Source: Obelidium mucronatum
Lineage: Eukaryota; Chytridiomycota; Chytridiomycetes; Chytridiales; Chytriomycetaceae
DNA length: 64,000 nucleotides
Assembly (NCBI GenBank): GCA_025765595.1
Contig: JAIVFH010000042.1
Location: 1 to 64,000, forward strand
Reading direction: 5' to 3'
In this document: positions 55,494 through 64,000 of the stretch, in pieces
Layout of the letters: each line of letters starts with the position of its first letter
How positions within the stretch are numbered: the first letter of the stretch is position 1
Notes under the pieces: model-generated
Databases searched by the model: none
Told to the model about the DNA's origin: nothing
What the model saw: only the letters and a program-made list of their open reading frames with translations
Made by a program: the position numbers and the translations under genes

Positions 55494-56258
55494 ATGGACA
55501 ACGTGCTGCTTGACCGCGCGCAGGACTCGATCGCCCGCCACAAACTGCAGTTTCCGGACAAGCCGAAGCCCGCGCTGGACAGCGGCGCAACGCCGGACGC
55601 CGCTGCCGCTGCCGCTGCCGAAGCCGCGTTGCTGGACAGCTCGAACAACAACAGCAACTCGAGCATCAACACCAACCACGACGCCGAGGCCGAACTCGAA
55701 GCCGGCGGCTACGAAGACGAGGGCACCGACGACTTCAGCGTCGACGACGTCGACACAGACAACGTCGATGAGGAGGACATCAACGATGCGCTTGTTGAAG
55801 CAAACAGTCCCGTCACCGACAACGACAATGGCAACGACAATGAATACAGCCAGCAACAAGACCTGGTTCTCCCAGAGGCCTCTAACCTGCTCGAGGAAGT
55901 CTGGCTGTCCGTTTTTACCCCTGGCGTGAATTCACGCGTCGTTCTTGTCATGGACATGTGCTTCTACGCCCTCTTCCTTTGTCTGTTTGGACTCTTGATT
56001 GTCAGTGGCGGAAACTTCCACGTCGTGTTTCTCTTGATTATATCCGTTTGCTTGTTTGTCACTGTGAAATGGTATACGACTCGACGGGTTTTGTTTTTCT
56101 AAAATCATTATGGGATTCTTATATATTCCTCTCTTTCTATTTTCACTAGGTTCATTGCTGAGTCTAAAAAAGTGGCTGCTGAATCATCTGTCGATGCATC
56201 TGGGATTGTGAAGGATGAATCAGGGTCTGTAAATCCAGAATCAAAGAAGAACCAATGA
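55494..56258 (+). CDS. PKR1: V-ATPase assembly factor PKR1-like
   Basis: ATG at 55494; one intron (GTATAC near 56072 to CACTAG near 56150) restores VKWFIAESKK. The N-terminal 130 residues are acidic and low-complexity. The conserved block is LLEEVWLSVFTPGVNSRVVL followed by two membrane helices (FYALFLCLFGLLIV and FLLIISVCLFVTVKW) and FIAE. This is the Pkr1 pattern (WxxVFxPG, two helices, WFxxE), an ER protein needed to assemble the V-ATPase Vo sector in yeast. Yeast Pkr1 lacks the long acidic N-terminus seen here. Confidence 0.82.
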
Positions 56259-56357
56259 AAAGAACAAGAGAAAACTCATGCTCTCTTCAATTTGTACCAT
56301 AGTCTTGCCAAAAAAAAATAATAATAAAAGAGCCTGAATTATATTGTAGTTTTTTTT

Positions 56358-57782
56358 TCACATGGCCGAATCCAAACAGAATGCCGAATCAACTTGTTCC
56401 ACCAGTCCCTTTTTGATACTAACTGTTGATTCCACTCTACCATCTGCTGCCAAAGAGATTTGACCTGCTAAGACTCCTGGTACGACGTCTTCTTCTTCAT
56501 GTTGACTTCCCGCAGAAATGTTTCCCCCAATCGGAGGAAGCAAACTTTTTTTGGTCATTATCGATGCACCAGCTGCGGCCAACGATATCGGGATAATTGG
56601 TGTAGCATTGGCACCATCATTGAATCCTCCTATCATGTTGCTCTCCTTCAAACTTTCCTTCGACTTGATGATGCTTTCCTGAGGCTTGATAAGCTGTTGC
56701 TTTGAATCTTCAGCTTTCTGCTGCTGCTGCTGATGCTGCGGCTGCTGTTGTCTTAATTTGGGTTTTCGAGCTGTAGCTGAAGTGAGTCGCGACGAAGAAG
56801 ACACTGGCGTCGACTTCTTTGCTGAAGTAGGCCGTGGTTTGGTTGCCTGTGCCGACAACTCTATCGATTTGGACTTTTTAACTTGTCGAGGAGAAGATTG
56901 CGTACAAGTTTGACTTTTTTCGTTTGCGTGAGATGGTGGTGGTGGTGGTGGAGTTGGAGTTAGAGTTATGGAGGAGCCCGTCGTAGATGCCAAGGTTGTT
57001 GATGAACGACGGGCTTTCTTGAGTGGTGCATCAGAATCCGTATTCGGTTGTCCTATAGGTTGGTCAACTGAAGACTGTTGTTGGGTTTCATGAGGTGCTG
57101 GTGATGGTACTATGGCGACAGGTTCCAGAAGATGTATTTGCTTGATAGTCCCTCCAACCTCTGCCGACAAAACTGGCAGTACAGTTACAGGATCCGATAA
57201 TGGTAACACTTCATCTTCCTTCTTTAAAAAAGAAGATTTTTTCATCTCTCTTGGTGGTTGGATAATGTGCATTGGTTGGATATCCAATGGCTGAACATCA
57301 GCTTTTTTGGGCAGCTCAAATAGTTCTTGGGCTTCAATCGAGTCGAGAAATACTAGCGTGTCATCAATATGCTCCTCTTTTTTGGCATCTTTTGCTTCGT
57401 GGTGGTGTGTCATTGTTGTTGTTTCTGTACATGTTTCTGTGGTGTTATTGTCTTGTGTTGCCTCCCCAATGGTACCATGCTTTTGGACCGTCTGCTGCTG
57501 CTGCTGCTGCTGCTCGTCACAGGCATTTCTTGCAGTAGTATCAGACACCATTGGACCGACGGCGACTTTTTGCTCTACAGTAGTAGAAGCAGCTGCCACT
57601 TGAACCTGGAGTTTATTCATCTCAACTCGCTTCTTTTGTGCAGCGCGTTCCTGAGCCCATTCAAGTTTCTGATTCGCAGAGTCGATTTGAATTCTTGAGG
57701 ATATTTCTGGAAGTGAGGCGTGCACTTTGGCAAGTAACCAGAGGAAAGCTGGGATGGGGGGGAGGGGAATATTTGATTTAAT

Positions 57783-57815
<33 letters not shown>

Positions 57816-59111
57816 CAAACATGCATGTGTCTGATTCAACTAACCAGTTTTAATGTTTGGATCGCTTCCTCCTGGCCCAGCTTGGGATGAAAACAAATTC
57901 CGCTTCTTTAGTTGTGGTGACGACAGTTTTGCTGAACATGGTTGAATCAGAATATTCTGGCCAAGTAGTCCGTATTGATTGCGACTGTCACCAACAAGGT
58001 TGAGGAGTGAAGGAGGGTTTGGTTCTTGAGAATCATGGCGTGCGTTGCTTATGAGATCACATAGGTTGAGCTGTTGAAAGATTTCCTCAATATTGTTGGT
58101 GGCGGAGCAGGTGGCTTGTTGTTGTGTTTTGGGTATGTTGTTTTGTTTGTTTGCAAGACTGGTGGGGGTTTTTTTTAAAGGAATTTTCAAACAAACCAAG
58201 GATAATTGTTCCTTACATGACCAAAGGTTTCCCCTTCATTCTCGGATCCAGATAGATTTTCCGTAAGGCGTCTGAAGTTTCTGAAAATCGAGATGGATCT
58301 GATGAATCCACAACATAAATACATGCATGGGACTGGTGAACCGTGTTTCATAAGATCAAAAAATTCTGAACAAGAGTGTGACATGTATTACCTCTGCAAG
58401 GTAATTTTGCCAGATATTGCGAATTTTTGAAGAGCCACCAACGTCATACAGCATTAATTGGGTCTCAGGGATACGCGCCCGTCTTTTTTGGTGACCGAGT
58501 CCCCTACGTGGTTTGACAATCATTCGCGCAGTGGTGAACCCCCATGAGCCTCCAGCCGGTGGATTGCCACTGTCTGTGGGGGAAGAAAAAAAGCAATACC
58601 AGGAAAAAAAACGAAGATTGAGAAAAACTTGTAGAGAGATGGAGTAAAAAAAAAACGAAATTGACTGTTCTATTTTACCTCCTTTTAATCGAAACAAAAC
58701 CGTGCTTTTCCCAGATCCATCGATTCCAAAAATTGAAATGACAATCGGCATTAAGCAGGAATCTGATACTCGTCTATTATCGCTGCTTGCTGTTGCACGA
58801 CCACCTGGTGGGGTTTTAGAACTCTGGCAAGTCAACATAAAACCGCGATGATCCGGAAACAACAAGCAATCTGATTGGTGGTATATGGAAAAGTATTTTT
58901 GATCGAGTTGAGATAGAGTATTATTCCTGCGAGAGATTGCGTGGTGCAACTTGTTCCACAGGGCTGATAGGGACAAGCTGCATCGATTCGCGGCACCATG
59001 ATCGTGTGCTCGAGGATTGATGTTGCTGCTGCTGGTTTCACCAAATGGATCGACCGTCCGCCTTGAAGACCTTTTCTTGGGTTTCAAGGACGTGTTCGGT
59101 TCAAGTGACAT
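56358..59111 (-). CDS. ARL13-like ciliary small GTPase with long C-terminal tail
   Basis: Start MSLEPNTSLKPKKRS at 59111, an N-terminal extension of about 115 residues, then the G1 loop ISIFGIDGSGKST. Spliced exons follow: GSWGFTT (switch I), LMLYDVGGSSKIRNIWQNYL (switch II), SHACIYVVDSSDPSRFSE, then VILANKQN (G4). A helix AFLWLLAKVHASLPEI follows, then a coiled coil (LEWAQERAAQKKRVE) and about 400 low-complexity residues with poly-Gln. DVGGxxxIRxIW...YxAE...VVDSSD plus a coiled coil and long tail is the ARL13B/ARL13A pattern, a ciliary-membrane GTPase (GEF for ARL3). Its presence supports a flagellated life stage. Confidence 0.87.
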
Positions 59112-59263
59112 TTCTTTTTTCTTTTTTTTTTTCAAGATTTTTCATGTTCAGATTTTGTTCAAAATCGCACGCCTTTGCCAGCTTTCTGCGAAAAGAAACA
59201 ATGGTTTAAGGCTTATTGACTTGCTTTGATGGGAAAGTTTTCAGGCTAGACTCGAGCTCTGTG

Positions 59264-59521
59264 ATGGATGAGCGATGGCCTTTGAGAACACGGACTCCAT
59301 CTTGGGTTGGGACTTCAGTGCTTCACGCCACGGCTGTTGTTCTGAACAACTCTTCCCTTTCTGGGCACGTGACTGAAACCCAAGGCGGTAGGCAGAATGG
59401 TAAGTGTTCTTGTTTTGCTGTTTTTCCAAGTCTTGTCTTAAAAGTGAACTCATCAGATAAACTCGATGGATTCAACCCAGATGAAGCCCAGGAAATTTAC
59501 TCGCACGTTCCGGCAATGTAA
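59264..59521 (+). CDS. Small hypothetical gene, doubtful
   Basis: MDERWPLRTRTPSWVGTSVL, a possible intron at about 59401-59448 (GTAAGT to TAAAAG), then SSDKLDGFNPDEAQEIYSHV and a stop. Both parts are in frame across the intron, but the product is only about 70 residues and unrecognised. It may be an exon pair of a longer gene. Confidence 0.3.
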   Translation: MDERWPLRTRTPSWVGTSVLHATAVVLNNSSLSGHVTETQGGRQNGKCSCFAVFPSLVLKVNSSDKLDGFNPDEAQEIYSHVPAM

Positions 59522-59887
59522 TCACCACGTTTTCCGTTGACTGTGAGTTGATCTTTCCTTCCTCTCCCACTTCTCTTCTCCTCCCATGCCTTCTTTTTCT
59601 TCCTACACACGCCTTCTTTTCGGTTGTAATGTTCTATTCCACACATTATGACCCTACGAGCTGGCGAAGATTAGTTTTGTGTTGACTCGATTGAGTATGG
59701 CTGAATCACGTCCCTTTGGTTTTGTCCTTGCCAGTTTGCGCAAACATGCATGTTTCTTTTTTGGCTGCGTTTCAGATCCAATGCTAACAACACGTTTTTC
59801 CCCTTCTTGCTGCCAGGTGTTGTAACTTGTCTGAGTGAAGCTTTATAAATATTTAATAAAACAATAAATAACAATAGAATAAAACAC

Positions 59888-62000
59888 ATGCGCGACCCAA
59901 ACGCCGCCGCGGCCGTTCGGACGCTGCTCGGCGTTGTCCGCGCGGCGCTCGAGGCGTCGACGCCCGCGCGGCTCTGCGTTGCGGCGGAGCTGCTGGCGCT
60001 GCCGCTTGCGCTTGCGCCGCGGCCGCCGCGCTGGCCGCCGCTGCCCGCAAAAAACAGCGACGGCGACAGCGACGCGCTGCTTGGCTTCTGTCCGGGCGCC
60101 GCGTGGCCGCTGGCCCAGTCGCGGCCAAAGCTCGAGTATGGTGCGGGTATTCCTGTTGTCATTCCAAACTCCGACACTGAAGAAACTGAACAGACGTTGC
60201 CATGGCAAATATTGTCTTTTGGGCCATTTACGAGGAATCATTCAAAACCCTGTATACACTCGCCATGGGAAACCATCATCCGTCCAAATTATTCTTTGAT
60301 CCCGCATTCTCGCCAATCGCAGGTTTTACTTGAATGAAATGGAGCTTTTTCCCCCCCTAACCCACGTCAGTAGGAGAATACAAGGACTCCATCGCAGCAT
60401 ACAAGCTGGGAATATTTCTGAGAGAAATGAACTTTCTTGCTCTGTCGGCTCAGTGGTTGAAAATCGCATCTGAATGTGGTCACGCCAAAGCCATGCTTGA
60501 GTATGCCAAGGTAACAAAAGAAAACAACACACACACACACATAACTACTCGCGCTTAATTGGCCGATTTTAGTTCCTGTGTAGTCCAGGCTGGGCATTCT
60601 ATTTGACTCGACAAACAGAAAAGACACAAACTGCCAAACACACGACACAACCACAACAACAATCGCGAATAACACCTGAGCAAGAAGCACTTTTACAAAA
60701 CGCAATCGACGCCCCACTTGCCCTCTCGTTACTCCACAGGTCGTATTCCTTGGAACCCAACGAAGACACGGCTTTTTACATTGCAATGATTTACCTCACC
60801 GCCCCACCTCTTGCAAGCTTCAGCAAAACTCTATCAACTTTCAATTCCTCTTACCGTATGCAGCCAGAAGGAAATCAAAGCCCAATAAATTGGGCCCTCG
60901 TTGAACCAACAACAGCCCACACACTTTCGGTTCATCGAGACGTTAAATTAGCTGCAACCTGGTTCTCGCGATCACTGCCAAACTCGTCAACAGATCCGCT
61001 CAAAACACCCATTCAAATATCCGCTGCTTTTAATCTCGCAAAGTTGCATCTCAAACAGGATTCAAATGAATCACACAAAACAGCCGTCAACCTACTACAG
61101 CGTGTTGTCGCGACGAATACACAGGAACCAAACCACACTGAAGACATGGGAATTGCAGCGGCATATCTTTTGGGACACTGTTTGATTCGTGGTGTTGGTT
61201 TGGATGCTAATGATGCCGAAGACGATGATGCGAAGGCGTCCAGGTATGAACAAGGACAAGCGTGGTTGCAAATCTGCAGAATCAGAACTGAGGAAGTCGG
61301 GGATAAGGCGTCGAAAGACGATAGCATTAATAAGAGTGAGGCTATTGAAACGGCTTTATCGAATGCCAAGTGTCAAACTATACTGACAAACTGCTTTCGA
61401 CAACTCAAGATTCTAGTTGAGGGAGTACTGCTGGAGGGAAACGGCGGAGAAGAGCTTGGAGAAGGGAATATTTCGTGTTCACCACTTTTCATGCTGGCGT
61501 ATGGTCTGTGCCTACGATTTGGTGTGGGGACTGGTTGTCAACCAGATGAATGCAAAGGTGTTTATTGGATTGAACGGGCCAAAAGAATACTTGGGTTTCG
61601 AATCGAACCAGAATGGAATATACTCGTTGGATCCGGGCTGAACGAGTCCAAATCGTTATTCATGGACCTTCGCAGTATGTTTGGAGGACATTCAAAGAAG
61701 GCGGCCGCGACTGTTGGCCGGGAAGACGATGAAATGGCAACGGGGATCATAGGACTCCAAGTTTCGCCAGCTGTCCCAAACTTGAAGGGATCTGCCTCCG
61801 GAGACTTCTCCTCTTCTTTTGAAGTCGCTTCGTTACCACCACTTCCTCCCAATTATACTGTAAGGCAAAAAGCAAGTAAGGCCACAGTGTCAAAACTGTC
61901 TTCAATCTACCCTCCAGTAAACCAAATTTTAAGTGAAAAAGTGCTTGGAGAGAACATGGTAATTGTTGAGAAGTTGGTTGAAAGAGAAGACTTTGATTGA
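59888..62000 (+). CDS. Sel1-like repeat protein
   Basis: ATG at 59888; the first exon is GC-rich and Ala/Arg-rich (a possible mitochondrial presequence). Introns: GTGCGGG to CTGAACAG (60140-60192), GTTTTAC to CACGTCAG (60322-60370) and GTAACA to GATTTTAG (60511-60573); only with these does MANIVFWAIYEESFKTLYTL connect to YKDSIAAYKLGIFLREMNFL and HAKAMLEYAK. Later repeats include GIAAAYLLGHCLIRGVGLDA and MLAYGLCLRFGVGTGCQPDE, which fit the Sel1 pattern (AxxxLGxxxxxGxG). These repeats form protein-binding solenoids. Specific role unknown. Confidence 0.7.
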
Positions 62001-62085
62001 ATAAAAAAAAATCACATTACGCATCATAATCAAAGAAATATATTGAAATATATACGATAATTTATTGACCTAAAATCAAGAATGT

Positions 62086-63810
62086 CTACATAGGCCTCCA
62101 CGACGACTTTGGCGGTTGTGGTGCAAAATATCCATTTCGATCCATCAAAGTCGCCGGAAGTAGTCCATATTCGGATGCCGCAGTGTGCAATGTATATGAA
62201 TGATATGGCTGGGAACTGTTCATCGGGGCTCCCGATGGGGGAAACACTCGCGTACTACTGTGAGTTCCACAAACACCTTCTGTAGACGGAAGGTATTGAC
62301 TTGAAGAGTATGTTTGGTACGTTTGTGTTGACTGAGGAGGTGGAAGATGTGTAGAAGGTTTGTCATACAGAGATGCCTGAGTTACTGTCGATTGAAGCCC
62401 CATAACTGATCTGTATGGTATTTGAGAAGATTGTGAGAGATACGGGTATGGTAGGTAACTGCTGACAGGTGGTTGTCCGTAACTACTTGGAATAGGTAAT
62501 GGCAATCGTCCATTGGCGCCATAATACGGGCCCATTGATGGCGTTGAGCTGTAAAGTGATTGAAAAGGATATGTGCCTTTGGGGTTCTGATTGTAGTCAA
62601 AGCTTCCTACAGCATTGGAGTATCGTGGAACTGATTGAGACTCAAGGTGAGGACCAGCAGTGTTGGAACCGGACGATGGTTGCGAGTTTGAAGGATAATG
62701 TGAGTACTGGGGTGCATAATCCATCTTTTGGCTGTATGCTGGCCTTGTGGAGAGCGTTGGCCCCGTAGAGTGTGTTGCTGAAGGTAAAGCCCCGTCATTA
62801 TGCACAGATGAAACCTCATTCGATAGGTCTTTGGTTGAATTTGAAGCAGTTTGGACGATCGAGGATTTCAAATTCATTTGAGAAGGAGCGGGTGCTGGTG
62901 ACTCCGAGGCTTTTGTAACAAGCGGGCGAGTATCATCATTCCCTTCTCTCACTCGAGCCTTCTTACGAGTTCCAGCAACAGACTTTCGTGCACGCTTCAA
63001 ATCCAACTTTTCTGATTCACTGATTGGGTCTAATTCTTCAGAAACACATGGTACCGATTCCTTGACAACTTTAACCGCAGCGATCCCAACAACCTCAGAC
63101 TTCCTCGGCACCATCACGATATCCGACGTGGAAAAGAGATGCAACTTTTTTCGAGCCAAGCCTGCAGCTTTCCGTTTTTGATGTTCCGATAGCTTGGCAT
63201 ATTTTTCATTTGTCCACTTTTCAACATTCTCAAAAGATTCGTTTTCCCACCCATTTTGAACTTTATAGTGTGCGTATGCCAGCCTTTTTCTCAACGTTCC
63301 AGCAATCTAAATTATTTTTTTAGATGTTTAGTCAAAAAAAAAAGGAAGGGGTGAAACTGTAAAATTTTCTCGTCTTCTCTAAATGACAAATTTTGGGCTA
63401 CAAACCAGCCCCAATTTTTCTCCACACCATCATCAAACACAAAACCAAACGAAATGCATCCAGCCAGAAATAGAACAAGAGGATTTAAAAGGGATATCTC
63501 TTACCAGCAGCGCATGTTTGTAGAGAGGGGCGTCCGAGGTTGGTCCAAGCAACAAATCAGGGACAGACACTTCTGCGGCAGATGCCGGCGATAAAGGGAC
63601 GTCAGAATCACTGCAAATGAAAATTGGCATGGCGGGACTGCTGCTGGACACTGGCGATGAGGAAACGGAAATTGGTGCCTCTGGGGCTTTGACAGCAGCC
63701 ACAAAGGAAGTCGATCTTTCTGCCTTCGGAGATCTGCTTTCTTGCTGGTACGGCTGATTTGAGTTCATGGGAGCAAGCGCTGGCGATACAGGGCCAACAG
63801 TCATCATCAT
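62086..63810 (-). CDS. Whi5/Nrm1-like transcriptional repressor
   Basis: ATG at 63810; Ser/Pro-rich start (SP and SPKAERST sites), then after LYKHALL an intron (about 63305-63502) and IAGTLRKRLAYAHYKVQNGW followed by ENESFENVEKW. The short LxxRLxxAxxKVxxGW block is the Whi5/Nrm1 family motif that contacts SBF/MBF in yeasts. A basic cluster DLKRARKSVAGTRKKARVRE near 62980 looks like a nuclear signal, and the rest is Ser/Tyr/Pro-rich. Cell-cycle repression at G1/S is inferred from the motif alone; it could be another motif-bearing regulator. Confidence 0.55.
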
Positions 63811-64000
63811 CTGTCACAGGGTTGTGCGTAATATTGTTCTTGGTCAAAAAAAAAAAAATTCTGTATAAATTTGATACTGGACAATTTCATTTTTTCATTT
63901 TTAAGTCAGGTTTTTTTGTTTTTAAAAAAAAAAACAAGAGAGTCACGGTTTCCGTAAAACTTATGTTCTTGCAAAAGAAATGGACGCGCCAATCATAAAA

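Overview
The window reads as nuclear DNA of a zoosporic (flagellated) early-diverging fungus, most likely a chytrid. Genes are split by short GT-AG introns (about 37-130 nt) with CTAAC/CTGAC-like branch sites. Genes typical of fungi (PKR1-type V-ATPase assembly factor, Whi5-type repressor motif, chromodomain Ty3 elements) sit beside genes kept only by organisms with cilia or flagella (ARL13-type GTPase, CCDC81-like protein). The sequence shows eukaryotic splicing, TTAGGG-type repeats and no bacterial operon signals. All names come from motif reading by eye; no database search was run.

Left arm, 1-20 kb: a CCDC81-like coiled-coil gene (5' end outside), a C-terminally anchored membrane protein gene, and a calponin-homology gene. 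The two outer genes are linked by a direct repeat of about 0.5-0.6 kb that brackets the middle gene. Then follows a minus-strand tandem array of six related genes of unknown function (8.5-14.6 kb), each built of low-complexity sequence with, in most copies, a short zipper-like coiled coil and a basic plus acidic-hydrophobic tail. Next come a coiled-coil gene, a DDT-WHIM-PHD chromatin gene and the ribosome-biogenesis co-chaperone JJJ1.

Middle, 20-36 kb: a gene-poor zone of decay resembling a former subtelomere. It holds a broken GTPase, an ABC transporter cut off inside degenerate TTAGGG repeats, a LINE whose poly(A) end abuts those repeats, a 15-bp satellite, tRNA-derived fragments, a Ty3/gypsy chromodomain element whose LTRs carry a tRNA-Glu-like module, a decayed DDE transposase and a tRNA-headed SINE with a 19-bp target duplication.

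Right arm, 36-64 kb: compact housekeeping genes, often in divergent pairs only 44-61 bp apart: LSM1 (mRNA decay), an SLC30A9-type zinc transporter, an F-box/ankyrin gene, a two-domain acireductone dioxygenase (methionine salvage), a second Ty3 remnant, a tandem PH-domain protein, a PPR-like organellar protein, a mitochondrial carrier, the PKR1-like factor, the ARL13-like ciliary GTPase, a Sel1-like repeat protein and a Whi5/Nrm1-like repressor.
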